Shown one piece after another: positions 33,421 to 42,494 of a stretch of DNA of 48,568 nucleotides. Position 1 is the first letter of the stretch. Each line of letters opens with the position of its first letter. Below the pieces are notes generated by a model, which saw only the letters and a list, made by a program, of their open reading frames with translations, was not told the DNA's origin and ran no database searches. The translations under genes and the position numbers were made by a program. Source of the DNA: Anoxynatronum sibiricum (lineage in GTDB: Bacteria > Bacillota > Clostridia > Peptostreptococcales > Tindalliaceae); the NCBI RefSeq assembly GCF_039414295.1, contig NZ_JBCITM010000024.1, positions 1 through 48,568 on the forward strand, read 5' to 3'.

Positions 33421-35541
33421 TCATATCAAAACTTCATCCGCTGTCAAGTGGAGGATCAGCTCTTGCACCAAACCATCCAGATCATCTTCTTCCCACTGAC
33501 GAAGCATTGCTTCAAGCCCCTTCACCTCTCTTTGAAGGCATTGTCGCAATGCTTCTCCCTGCTGCTGCCGTTGATGCAGAAGAAGCTCCATCTCTCCATT
33601 AAAATCCACATTTTCCCCGCCTTTATCGAGCACCTGTATCTTTTCCTGAATGGCAACCAATGGGCGATACAGATCAATGGCTCCCATCACCCGACCCGTT
33701 CCCCAATACTGGTTATGTTGCCGGTCTTCCCCCATCACCTGATGAGTGAAGTGAGTCACCACCTCCCGGGAAAAATGGGCGCTGATCCACTCATCTTCAA
33801 TTTGAATAAGAAACTCCAGTGCTTTATCTGGTTCCTGGAGCTTCAGATGCTCTAAGGCCGCCTCCAGCATGAGAATGTTCTGTTGGAAATGTTCATGTCC
33901 GAAAATGGGAACATCAGACCAGTCCAGACGGAGAAAAAGATCCTGAAAACGTCGAAACCATTCCAGCAGGAACTGGTTTATTCTGCGACACTGTTCACGG
34001 CAATCTGATCTCTCCTTGTGTGTATCACTTTCATGGATGGACAGCCGACGGTTTATCTTATCGAGCTTCAATATAAGGTTTTTACTTTTTCTTTCCATCT
34101 CTTCAATGGCTTTTCTAATGCTGAGCACTTCTCCCTGAAACCATTCACCAGTTTCGATGCGAAGACTCTCCTTCAACCGCACTGCCTGATGGGAAAAATC
34201 CAGCATTATCAGGGGGGCATCAGTCAGATACAGCGCCAACAGCCCATAGAGCTGTAAATGGTGACGGAACATTGCTTCATCATAGGTATCCGGGTTATCA
34301 AACTGGCTGTGGTAAGTGGTAATGAAAAAATCATTCACCTCTCCCTGTTTATTGGTGAGAAAGGCATTCACCATCCCCGGAATCCCCGCTGCCGTATAAG
34401 ACCAGTCATCCGACCAGGAAAACTGCCGATATCCCGTTTCATAGGGATCACCCCGGAATGTCTTCAGTTCATCCGGTAAAATGTGCCGAAAGCTTTCCAG
34501 CATGGTGAAAAGCTCTGGTGCTGCTGCTGTGTAATGACTATTGGGAAAGTGACAGGCAGGCAACTCAAAGTTCAGATAGGCGAGGGTTTTTCCCGTCCAT
34601 TCCCGGCGCACCCGGTTAACCTGATTCCAGGCACCCACCGACCAGTCATAGCGAGTATCCAGTGCACCGGATTCTTCAGCTCCATGAAGAATAAACACCA
34701 GATCCCGGTCAGGGACAATGCCGGCATCTACGATCCCTTTGGCAATGGCCAGAGTGAGTCCTACTGCGGCATTGTTATCCTGAAAACCCCAGAAATGGCA
34801 GTCATAGTGGTCGCCCACCAACACTTGTTCATGGCGGTTTTTACCGGGAATCACCCCTGTCAGATTGTAGCTGACACCGGACGGATCTATATGGTTATCC
34901 ACCTGAAGCGTGATATTGATACCACCGGCGGCATGTCTTTTTTTCAACCAACACGCGTCTTTTCGGCTGATGCTTACGCAAGGGATGGTAACAGGACCAA
35001 CAAAATCCTGGCAGTTTAAGGCTTGCTCATCTCCCATTGAAAAACCACCACTGCAACTGCACACCAAAGCCACCGCTCCCCGATGGGCGGCTTCCAGCGC
35101 CGGATAAGTGATCCACCAATCGTTGCGCATGTCGATATCTATCAACACGATTTTTCCCGTCACATCCAAACCTTCATAGTCTTGACGTGTTCCCCGGCCA
35201 ACGGGCACAAGGGGTGCTGTCACTCCTTCAGGCTCAGTGCCCCCCGAAGGGTAGGCGTAGGGCCGGATGGTCTGCCCTTCCGCATACAGACTGGCGTTTC
35301 TGAACTCCCATTTCACAACGGGAAACGCCTCTTTCTTCACTTCTTTTAATCCAATGGCTTTCATTTCCTGAAACAGCATTTCGGCTGCTTCATGTTCTGC
35401 CTGACTACCGGCATTCCGCCCACCTAACGGACTGTTCACCAGTGGATGAAGTTTCATGGCAACGCTGTGGGCGTATGTCACTGAGGCTTTGCTCAAATAA
35501 TGCTGCCAGTGACGTGGCAGATGAATGTTGTCACGACTCAT
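33421..35541 (-). CDS. M28-family zinc aminopeptidase/carboxypeptidase with PA domain and long C-terminal extension
   Basis: 706 residues without a signal peptide, so probably cytosolic. After an N-terminal peptidase segment comes a PA-like insert (about 105-225), then the zinc core: His245 and Asp247 in VGDHYDCHFWG, bridging Asp255 in FQDNNAAVG, catalytic Glu289 and ligand Glu290 in HGAEESGAL, and a late histidine in TTYHSQFDNPD. The last 230 residues are rich in helix with heptad-like runs (SIRKAIEEMERKSKNLILKL) and are not a standard part of the family. It probably trims peptides for amino-acid fermentation. The start has GGGGAGGG upstream. Confidence 0.85.
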   Translation of the reverse strand: MSRDNIHLPRHWQHYLSKASVTYAHSVAMKLHPLVNSPLGGRNAGSQAEHEAAEMLFQEMKAIGLKEVKKEAFPVVKWEFRNASLYAEGQTIRPYAYPSGGTEPEGVTAPLVPVGRGTRQDYEGLDVTGKIVLIDIDMRNDWWITYPALEAAHRGAVALVCSCSGGFSMGDEQALNCQDFVGPVTIPCVSISRKDACWLKKRHAAGGINITLQVDNHIDPSGVSYNLTGVIPGKNRHEQVLVGDHYDCHFWGFQDNNAAVGLTLAIAKGIVDAGIVPDRDLVFILHGAEESGALDTRYDWSVGAWNQVNRVRREWTGKTLAYLNFELPACHFPNSHYTAAAPELFTMLESFRHILPDELKTFRGDPYETGYRQFSWSDDWSYTAAGIPGMVNAFLTNKQGEVNDFFITTYHSQFDNPDTYDEAMFRHHLQLYGLLALYLTDAPLIMLDFSHQAVRLKESLRIETGEWFQGEVLSIRKAIEEMERKSKNLILKLDKINRRLSIHESDTHKERSDCREQCRRINQFLLEWFRRFQDLFLRLDWSDVPIFGHEHFQQNILMLEAALEHLKLQEPDKALEFLIQIEDEWISAHFSREVVTHFTHQVMGEDRQHNQYWGTGRVMGAIDLYRPLVAIQEKIQVLDKGGENVDFNGEMELLLHQRQQQGEALRQCLQREVKGLEAMLRQWEEDDLDGLVQELILHLTADEVLI

Positions 35542-35591
35542 GGTTGTCCCTCCCCGATGGATTGTGGGTCACTGCCTTGCGATTGATCTGT

Positions 35592-36047
35592 TTAAGATCC
35601 TTTTGCTTCCTTGTAATGAAGATGTTCGACAGCAATTTCATAGACATGGGTGACCGTCATCATTTTTTCGTCATATGGGAAGGCTTCTCCCGGTGCATGA
35701 TGCGCCATCAATCGGTCCAGCCCCGCCTTCTTTTCCGCCGGATCTGTAAGGAGCCGAGCAATACCTGTTCCCACGAGGCTTCGGTATTTCATGCTCCAGT
35801 GACATGCTTCAGGATGCCTCACAACAGTCACATCTGCGTCCATTTCAAAGGCTACCCGGGGGTTTCGACTTAAAATATCCACTTTTGTGCCTTTTGCTCC
35901 TGAATGAAAATAAAGCTTACCTTCTCCCACTCCAAAATTCACCGGCACCACATAGGGCTGTTCACCGTCACACAATGCCAGTCGTACCACCGTTGCATCC
36001 TGCATCAGCTTTTCCACAGCTTCCCGTTTTGTCTCCCAGTGGTTCAT
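35592..36047 (-). CDS. pyridoxamine 5'-phosphate oxidase-like flavin-binding protein (NimA/YkgJ-type)
   Basis: 151 residues; a small split beta-barrel of the FMN-binding family. Marks are VVRLALCDGEQPYVVPVNFGV, KLYFHSGAKGTKVDILSRNPRVAFEMD and SLVGTGIARLL. The ATG at 36047 has AAGGAGG seven bases upstream; the frame stays open to 36173, but that part crosses a terminator. Members reduce nitro or other compounds or bind flavin without known activity. It is 50 bases before the M28 gene. Confidence 0.85.
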   Translation of the reverse strand: MNHWETKREAVEKLMQDATVVRLALCDGEQPYVVPVNFGVGEGKLYFHSGAKGTKVDILSRNPRVAFEMDADVTVVRHPEACHWSMKYRSLVGTGIARLLTDPAEKKAGLDRLMAHHAPGEAFPYDEKMMTVTHVYEIAVEHLHYKEAKGS

Positions 36048-36100
36048 GTTGACAGCCTCCTTTTCATTATTGTCATTGATACTGCATGTTAGCAGTTCTG

Positions 36101-36138
36101 AAAAGGGCTTAACCACCCGATGACGGTTAAGCCCTTTT
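36101..36138. terminator. bidirectional terminator downstream of the first sodium:solute symporter gene
   Basis: A perfect 14-base stem (36101-36114 with 36125-36138) with AAAA and TTTT at its ends, so it can stop transcription both ways. It separates the symporter at 36242 from the flavin-binding protein gene. Confidence 0.85.
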
Positions 36139-36241
36139 ATTTTGGTTTCATGGAGTTGCTGGTTCATTTGCAATCATGTCAAACGTTTTAGTGCTTTCTG
36201 ATTCTCTAGCACTTTATACATTCTGAGTTCTGATGAAGCAG

Positions 36242-37843
36242 TCAGGATTTTTGCCAGAAAAATACCCGGCTGTCCATGGGTTCTCCCTTGGCATTAACGA
36301 AGGGTTTCGGCGGGTCAGAATGCTGGGTTTTCAGCGAAACCACAATCATCGCCACCAGTCCTGCAATGGCTCCCGGAATCAATGCCATGTACAGGGCATC
36401 CCAGATGGCCCAATCCATATAGACCTGTCCTTCCACCATCACACCCATATTGGCTTCCTGGGTGAAGGGAAAGAACAGAAAGAAAGAAATCGCTGTGGTT
36501 ATGGCACCTGTGTAGAAAGAAGCCAGCGCACCTCTTGCATTTCCCTTTTTCCAGAAAAAGCCGCAAATATAAGGAACAATGATGGTAACCAACGAAATGG
36601 ATCCAGTGAAAACAATGAGTTTGTACACCGTGCTGAACATCAGCGCAATCCCCATGGCCACAACCGCCACCACCGGAATGGCAATGCGCATCACACGCAA
36701 TTTTTGCTTTTGTGTAGCTTCTGGCACGTATTTGGGATAGATGTTATTTCCAATCATGGTGGAAACAATCAGACAGTTATCACCCACCGTACTGATGATC
36801 GCCGCTGTCAGTGCAACAATGAACAGCACACCTGCCCAGCTGGGCAAAAAGTTTTCTGCCACCCATGGAAGCACATATTCTGTCTGTTCCAAAGGCAGCT
36901 CCAGTCCATAGGTGAACATGGCAATACCTATCAGTACCGGGATCAACCCCAGCACCAGGTATAGCACACCACTGATCATAAAACCCCGCACTGCTGTTTT
37001 TTCGTCTTTTGCAGCCAGCACACGCTGCAGCAGTACCTGGCTGTTTAAGTCTCCAATACCCAGTGATGCCCAAGCCGACAGGTAGTACACAATCCCCAGA
37101 ATGCCGGTGTACCAAATGAATCCGCCGTCATCAGGAGCAACAGGAATCATGGCAAAGGGTGGCAACTCACCCCAGTTTGCGGCATTGGCGATGAACTCAC
37201 TCCACCCGCCCACTTGGGTAATAACCACCGGAAACATGACGAAAAGCCCTGCAATAATGAGGGTAAATCCAATGGCATCCACCCGTGACAAAGCCCACAA
37301 TCCACCAAAGTAGGTCACCAGAACGACAACAATGGTGGCAATCATGGTGGCGGGAAGCATTCCCACGCCCGTGGTCAGATTGACAATAATTCCCAGTGCC
37401 ACCAACTGCCCACCCAGCCAACTGGTGGCCGACAGCACCTGAATCAGCAGGTAATGATCTCCCATGCGTTCACTGTATCGGGTGCGCATGAAGTCCACTA
37501 CGGTGCTGAACCGGGACTGGCGCAGTCGCCGGGCAAAGAAAACAGCCACCAGCACCATCATCAGTGCAGGTGCGAAGGGGTCCCAAATGACACCCTGAAA
37601 TCCCCACTTATATGATTCTGCAGCTGCTCCCATAATGGCACCGGCACAAATCCAGGTGGCCACGATGGAAGGTACCATAAAGGGCAGTGTCAAATTACGA
37701 CCTGCCAGGGCTAAATCATCCGACTCTTCAATACGACCAGAATAACGGAATCCAAGATAAAGAATGGCAATGACATAAACACCCAGAATACCTAAAATCC
37801 ATTTTGAAGATTCGAAAACTGTAATCACCGATTGCTCCATCAT
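36242..37843 (-). CDS. sodium:solute symporter family protein (copy 1)
   Basis: About 533 residues with roughly 13 membrane helices, of the SSS family (LeuT fold). Marks are YSGRIEESDDLALAGRNLTLPFMVPS, a long run with ATWICAGAIMGAAAESYKWG, GLWALSRVDAIGFTLI, and YLSAWASLGIGDLNSQVLLQRVLAAKD, and a C-terminal SLKTQHSDPPKPF. It is a close paralog of 40594, with the same length and motifs. Two adjacent ATGs (37843, 37840) follow AGGAGG by four and seven bases. The substrate is unknown; the neighbours suggest an amino acid, amine or guanidino compound. Confidence 0.88.
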   Translation of the reverse strand: MMEQSVITVFESSKWILGILGVYVIAILYLGFRYSGRIEESDDLALAGRNLTLPFMVPSIVATWICAGAIMGAAAESYKWGFQGVIWDPFAPALMMVLVAVFFARRLRQSRFSTVVDFMRTRYSERMGDHYLLIQVLSATSWLGGQLVALGIIVNLTTGVGMLPATMIATIVVVLVTYFGGLWALSRVDAIGFTLIIAGLFVMFPVVITQVGGWSEFIANAANWGELPPFAMIPVAPDDGGFIWYTGILGIVYYLSAWASLGIGDLNSQVLLQRVLAAKDEKTAVRGFMISGVLYLVLGLIPVLIGIAMFTYGLELPLEQTEYVLPWVAENFLPSWAGVLFIVALTAAIISTVGDNCLIVSTMIGNNIYPKYVPEATQKQKLRVMRIAIPVVAVVAMGIALMFSTVYKLIVFTGSISLVTIIVPYICGFFWKKGNARGALASFYTGAITTAISFFLFFPFTQEANMGVMVEGQVYMDWAIWDALYMALIPGAIAGLVAMIVVSLKTQHSDPPKPFVNAKGEPMDSRVFFWQKS

Positions 37844-38264
37844 AACGCCTCCTGTCATGGTATCAGGTTAGGTTATGCAGCATACCAATCGCGTGGCTCC
37901 AGTATTTCGAAGGCTTTCAGTCGTTACAGGGGTCTCCCCGGCCTCTGCAGCAGGCTGCAGTGTCTTGCGAAATGGCTGTATCGTCCCGTGTGGTTATTGC
38001 TGTAGTGAACCTTGTTGCCCATTCATCTACATCGATTCAACTTTTCTATATACGCATCCCTCCCCCTGTTGTTGTCTCCATATGTGGTATGTTGCTGTCA
38101 AGCCGCACACACGGATCCCTTCAGTTCCTCTTTATTGTACACCCAACAAGACTTTGGCGCAATATTAAGAAAATACAGGCAGCCCTATGGCCACCTGCAC
38201 TTTCCTGAAATGTATTGTCAAAACACCCACTCAGCCCTCTGTTGAAATAGCTGCTCCTATCTAA
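37844..38264. other. 421-bp intergenic region before symporter copy 1
   Basis: After the terminator at 38167-38197 there is one weak minus-strand promoter candidate: TTGCGC (38162-38157), 17-base gap, TACAAT (38139-38134). The remaining leader of about 290 bases carries no gene I can support. I found no known riboswitch pattern, but a leader this long is unusual. Confidence 0.35.
38167..38197 (-). terminator. intrinsic terminator after the tandem-Cache gene
   Basis: On the minus strand a nine-base stem with two G-U pairs (38197-38189 with 38184-38176), a four-base loop, and TATTTTCTT after it. It probably ends the whole sigma-54-type cluster message. Confidence 0.65.
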
Positions 38265-39581
38265 TTACTCAAGTTCTGGTACATGTGCCAGTTCCGGTGC
38301 TTCCGTGTCAATTCCCAAAAGGGCGACAATTTCACCGGCAGTATTATAGATAGGGGCAAAGGCAGATTTCATCACTTCGTCATCTATCCAAATATGTTGA
38401 GCTGCTGCCGGAGTACCGCTGAAGGCCAGCAGAAACTGGGGCTCCATGTCATATTCATCACCCATCTCCTCTGGAGAATCCGAATCTGAAATCAACAGCG
38501 TAGGATCTTCATCGGTCCCGGATTTAATAAGGGTATAGACATAAGTGACTCCATTAGCCTTCTTGATTTCTTTCAAAATGGTCCGGAAAGCTTCATTTTC
38601 AGGGGTATCCCATTCATCTGAAGCGACAATGACTTCGTGCAGGTCACCCATTTCTCCCTTAAGCATTAAGGCACCGGTGGCCGCAATGGCTTTCACCTTT
38701 GTGCCGATGAGGGCATTGGCATCATGGTTCATGGGATTGTACACGGTATCGATTCCCAAAATCGCCACGACCTGTCCGTCAGAATTGTAGATGGGTGCGA
38801 AGGCTGACTTCATCACGATACCCTCATCATCCCAGAAATGGACAGCATAGGCTGGCTCACCTGCGAAAGCCTTCAGAAACTGGGATTCCATGTCATATGC
38901 GTCACCGTACTCGTCAGGAGAATCTGAATCTGATATCAACAGCGCCGGATCTTCATCAGTACCTGATTTAATAAGGGTGTAGACGTAAGTGACCCCATTG
39001 GCCTCCTTGATTTCCTTCAAAATTGCCCTAAAAGCTTCATTTTCAGGGGTATCCCATTCGCCAGAAGCAACGATGGCTTCATGAAGATCACCCATTTCTC
39101 CATTTAACATCAAGGAGCCGGTAGCAGCGATGGCTTTGACATATTCAGAAAAAAGACGGTTGGTGCGGGTGATGATTTCAACGCTTTTAGCGGAAGCATT
39201 CCAGACGACTTCGTGTCCAAAGGCTCGGGCCACCGATGCCAGCGGCGCCCAGAGCCTATCCGCTTCCATGGTTAAAGGCTGGTCCAGCATTATGGATTCG
39301 CCGTCCAGCAATGCTTTTGATTCGCCAACTGTCAACACCATGGTTTTTTCTGCAAAGGTCAGTACCAGCTCATCCTCCTGCCACTGGGCGCCGACTCCCA
39401 TGAGCTCCTCCAAATCATCCACAGAAATCATGGCACGGCCATCCTGCAGAACAAGGCTTGTCGCCGCCTCTTCAGTGTCCAACATCAAACCAACCGGTTC
39501 CTGGGCATAGGCCCCGGTACCGCTCAACACCATGACCAACGCAAGGACCATCACTAACCACTTTGCCATCTTTTTTTTCAT
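38265..39581 (-). CDS. secreted protein with stalk-like domain and two tandem Cache-type sensor domains
   Basis: 438 residues. Signal peptide (MKKKMAKWLVMVLALVMVL, cleavage near AYA|QEP), then a copper-amine-oxidase-N/stalk-type domain (about 30-140, GRAMISVDDLEELMG, SVARAFGHEVVWN), then two closely similar copies of a Cache-like ligand-binding domain (about 148-280 and 296-425). Each copy carries VKAIAATG, WDTPENEAFR, NGVTYVYTLIKSGTDEDP, LLISDSDSP, MKSAFAPIYN and LGIDT. Such domains normally feed chemoreceptors or cyclic-di-GMP enzymes; here no membrane helix or output domain follows. The two repeats are also near-identical at DNA level in places, so the duplication is recent. Its ATG comes one base after the agmatinase stop, with AAAGGAGGGG. 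Confidence 0.82.
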   Translation of the reverse strand: MKKKMAKWLVMVLALVMVLSGTGAYAQEPVGLMLDTEEAATSLVLQDGRAMISVDDLEELMGVGAQWQEDELVLTFAEKTMVLTVGESKALLDGESIMLDQPLTMEADRLWAPLASVARAFGHEVVWNASAKSVEIITRTNRLFSEYVKAIAATGSLMLNGEMGDLHEAIVASGEWDTPENEAFRAILKEIKEANGVTYVYTLIKSGTDEDPALLISDSDSPDEYGDAYDMESQFLKAFAGEPAYAVHFWDDEGIVMKSAFAPIYNSDGQVVAILGIDTVYNPMNHDANALIGTKVKAIAATGALMLKGEMGDLHEVIVASDEWDTPENEAFRTILKEIKKANGVTYVYTLIKSGTDEDPTLLISDSDSPEEMGDEYDMEPQFLLAFSGTPAAAQHIWIDDEVMKSAFAPIYNTAGEIVALLGIDTEAPELAHVPELE

Positions 39582-39582
39582 G

Positions 39583-40497
39583 CTACCCCTCCTTTAATGA
39601 ATTGAGCTGCCTTCGAAACAACACACCAAACACTTCGTAGATTACTTTAAGCGCTGCCCAGCTGGTGATATTGGAGTGGTCCAACGGAGGCGACACCTCC
39701 ACCAGATCCACCACCTGAATGGGCAGGCGGGTCATCAGCGCCCGTACCATTTCCATCAGCTCCCTGGATGACAGCCCGCCTGCTTCCGGAGTTCCCGTAC
39801 CCGGTGCATAAGCAGGATCCAGCACATCAATGTCCAGTGTCAGGTAAATCCGCCGGTAACCCTGGTAACGTTCCACCAGTTGTTCCACCACAGAGGCCGT
39901 CCCCTGAAGGTAGACATCACGAGCCTTATACAGGGTGATTTCCGGGTGCTCGTCAAAAAAATCCAGTTCTTCTTCCATGAAAGAGCGCAATCCAACAAAG
40001 CTTAACCCTTCAGGATCCACATTGTTCAGTTCCACCGCACGGCGCTGAGTACAGGCGTGGGACCAGCCGTGACCGTCATACTCAGAAATGATGTCCGGGT
40101 GGGAATCAAAATGAATGATCCCTATCTTTTCATCAGGATAAGCACTGGCAAAGGCAGTGATCAGTGGAATGGTGACAGAATGGTCTCCTCCCAGAAACAC
40201 ACAGGGTTTTCCTGTGGCGATCAGTTCACCAGCTTTCTTTTCCACTGCTTTGTAATATCGTTGCCAATCCAGCATCACCGCCACATCACCGACGTCACAC
40301 ACCTTCAGCTCACCAAAACAGTCACCTTCTTCTGTTACCGGCGGCAAAATCCTGGAAAGTTCCCGCATACGGTCAGGCGCCTCTGCTGCTCCTTTGGCAT
40401 TGCTCACTGCCCCATCAAAAGGAACAGCCATCAACAATACATCCGCTGCCGCCATTTCACCGGTGGCATTTTCTCCCCAGGGATGTGGGTATTTCAT
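39583..40497 (-). CDS. agmatinase/arginase-family ureohydrolase
   Basis: 304 residues. Hydrolyses a guanidino group to release urea, using two Mn2+ ions. Metal motifs: CVFLGGDHSVTIPL, IIHFDSHPDIISEYDGHGWSHA and LTLDIDVLDPAYAPGTGTPEAGG, with the late acidic DLVEVSPPLDHS. It fits the agmatinase branch (SpeB-like) better than arginase, but guanidinobutyrate and guanidinopropionate hydrolases look the same at this level. The ATG at 40497 has AGAGGTG six bases upstream; a GTG at 40506 overlaps that site. Flanked by a symporter and a secreted sensor-like protein. Confidence 0.88.
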   Translation of the reverse strand: MKYPHPWGENATGEMAAADVLLMAVPFDGAVSNAKGAAEAPDRMRELSRILPPVTEEGDCFGELKVCDVGDVAVMLDWQRYYKAVEKKAGELIATGKPCVFLGGDHSVTIPLITAFASAYPDEKIGIIHFDSHPDIISEYDGHGWSHACTQRRAVELNNVDPEGLSFVGLRSFMEEELDFFDEHPEITLYKARDVYLQGTASVVEQLVERYQGYRRIYLTLDIDVLDPAYAPGTGTPEAGGLSSRELMEMVRALMTRLPIQVVDLVEVSPPLDHSNITSWAALKVIYEVFGVLFRRQLNSLKEG

Positions 40498-40593
40498 TTT
40501 CGTCACCTCTTTCCAACAATCTCACCAGTGGTGATAGAGAGCCCCGGGAAACCCTGAAACAGGGGCCCCGGAGTTCTTCAGCAGGTGAGTATC

Positions 40594-42192
40594 TTATTTA
40601 GACCAAGAGAAGATGCCATCTGTCATGGGGTTCCCCTTGGAATCCGTAAAGACTTTGGGAGGATCAGACTGCTGCGTTTTGAGAGACACCACAATCATGA
40701 CCACGAAGGCCAAAATGGCTGCCGGCACCATGGACATATAGAGGGCATCCCAGATGGCCCAGTCCATCGCCAGACCGGCTTCAATGATTTCTTCTTCAAA
40801 ATTGGACTCCTTTGTATAGGGGAAGATCATGAAGAAAAAGACCACCCATGAAATCAGCCCTGTAAAGAAGGAGACAATCGCACCTTTTGCGTTGGCTTTT
40901 TTCCAGAAGAAGCCCAGCACAAAAGGAGCAAAAATGGTACACAGTTGCAATGCACCCGAGAACACGATGAGTTTATACACCGTTTCAAAGTACAGAGCAA
41001 TGACCAGGGCCATGAACATGGTCACTGGAATGGCGATTCGCACCATTCGAAGTTCTTCCTTGGGGGTGGCATCAGGCTTAAAGTACTTGAACAGGTTGTG
41101 ACCCGCCATGGTGGCACAAATCAGACAGGTATTTCCCACGGTACTGATGATCGCTCCTGCAAGGGAAACCACAAAGAGGACAGAAGCCCAGGGAGGCAGG
41201 AAGTTGTCTGCTACCCAGGGAAGCACCATCTCCACCTTATCCAGCGGCAGGTCCAGCCCCCAGGTGTACATGGCTATCCCGATGGCCACAGGTATCAATC
41301 CAATAAACAGGTACATCACGCCACTGATGATAAAACCCTGTCGCGCCACTTTTTCATCCTTGGCTGCCAGGACACGCTGCAGGATTACCTGACTGGGAAC
41401 ATCTCCAAGCCCCAAAGCTGCCCAGGCTGAAAGATAGTAGGCCAATCCCAGAAAACCTGTGTACCAGAGGAACCCGCCATCATCGGCAGCAACAGGTGTA
41501 ATGGCAAAAGTGGGTACCTCCAGCCAGTTATCGCCTTCTGCAAAGAAGACATCCCAACCGCCAAGTTCACCAATAACGATGGGAAGCATAATGAGAAGAC
41601 CCACAATGATCAGTACCAGCACGATGGCGTCAACTCTCGAAAGCGCCCACAAACCGCCAATATAAGACACTACAATCATGACAATGGCAGCAATCAAAAT
41701 GGCTGTCATCATGCTGAAGCCGGTGGTCAGATAGACAATCACACCCAGGGCTACCAGCTGACCACCCAGCCAGCCAATGGCCGACAGCATTTGTACCACC
41801 AGGTACAGCATACCCATTCGCTTACCAAATCGGTCGTTCATAAAATCTATTACAGTGGTATAACCCGATTTCCTGAGCCGATGGGCAAAGAAAACACCGA
41901 CGATGAGCATCATCATTACCGGAGCAAAGGGATCCCATACAACTGCCTGCAAACCCCCGGTATAGGCTTCTCCGGCAGCCCCCATCATGGCACCGGCACA
42001 AATCCATGTAGCCAGAATGGATGGTACCAGAAAGGGGAGGCTCAAGCCCCTGCCTGCCAGCACCAGGTCATCCGACTCTTCCACTTTACCGGAATATCGA
42101 ACTCCCATGTACAAAATCACCAACACAAACAATCCAAGAAAAATCAAGATTAAATTAGCTGATTGAAATACACTTACAACATCTTCTCCCAT
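40594..42192 (-). CDS. sodium:solute symporter family protein (copy 2)
   Basis: 532 residues, paralog of the symporter at 36242; shares YSGKVEESDDLVLAGRGLSL, ATWICAGAMMGAAGEAY, GLWALSRVDAI, YYLSAWAALGLGDVPSQVIL and the end SLKTQQSDPPKVF. AAGGAGG precedes the ATG. It follows the MoaD-like gene by 68 bases and precedes the ureohydrolase by 96, all on the minus strand, so it probably carries the substrate of the same pathway. Confidence 0.9.
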   Translation of the reverse strand: MGEDVVSVFQSANLILIFLGLFVLVILYMGVRYSGKVEESDDLVLAGRGLSLPFLVPSILATWICAGAMMGAAGEAYTGGLQAVVWDPFAPVMMMLIVGVFFAHRLRKSGYTTVIDFMNDRFGKRMGMLYLVVQMLSAIGWLGGQLVALGVIVYLTTGFSMMTAILIAAIVMIVVSYIGGLWALSRVDAIVLVLIIVGLLIMLPIVIGELGGWDVFFAEGDNWLEVPTFAITPVAADDGGFLWYTGFLGLAYYLSAWAALGLGDVPSQVILQRVLAAKDEKVARQGFIISGVMYLFIGLIPVAIGIAMYTWGLDLPLDKVEMVLPWVADNFLPPWASVLFVVSLAGAIISTVGNTCLICATMAGHNLFKYFKPDATPKEELRMVRIAIPVTMFMALVIALYFETVYKLIVFSGALQLCTIFAPFVLGFFWKKANAKGAIVSFFTGLISWVVFFFMIFPYTKESNFEEEIIEAGLAMDWAIWDALYMSMVPAAILAFVVMIVVSLKTQQSDPPKVFTDSKGNPMTDGIFSWSK

Positions 42193-42260
42193 TAAGATAT
42201 AACCTCCTTGTGAGTGTCACTGCTTTCCATTCGTCAGCTGTCACAATCCGGTTTTACTCA

Positions 42261-42491
42261 TCACCCCCCCGACACCGGCGGAAACACCGTCACCACATCC
42301 CCTTCAGAAAGTGGCCGGTGCTCTTCCACCTTTCTGCCTCCAATGGAGACGAAGCTATATGACATTTCAGGGATTTTCAGGTGACTGATGAGATCAGCCA
42401 CCTGCCACCCCTTCTCACCTTCCACTGACAACTCGCGGCAGCCATTTCCATATCGGCTTAATGGTCCTGCGAGAATCACATGAATCAACAT
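42261..42491 (-). CDS. MoaD/ThiS-family ubiquitin-like sulfur carrier protein
   Basis: 76 residues ending in the required Gly-Gly (FPPVSGG), with the beta-grasp pattern HVILAGPLSRYG, VADLISHLKIPEM and PLSEGDVVTVFPP. The C-terminal thiocarboxylate normally gives sulfur for molybdopterin dithiolene formation. It starts three bases after the AOR stop, so it is a dedicated partner for tungstopterin supply. MoaD-like genes are regular neighbours of AOR genes. Confidence 0.88.
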   Translation of the reverse strand: MLIHVILAGPLSRYGNGCRELSVEGEKGWQVADLISHLKIPEMSYSFVSIGGRKVEEHRPLSEGDVVTVFPPVSGG

Positions 42492-42494
42492 GGG

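Noticed and set aside
36181..36189. AAACGTTTT, resembling the LacI-type operator core, near the first symporter stop
   Set aside because: Only the short core is shared; the flanks lack the 19-base match, and it lies downstream of genes, not at a promoter.
39580..40497. Arginase instead of agmatinase-type enzyme
   Set aside because: Sequence pattern is closer to the agmatinase branch, and no other arginine-pathway gene is adjacent; still, the substrate is left open.
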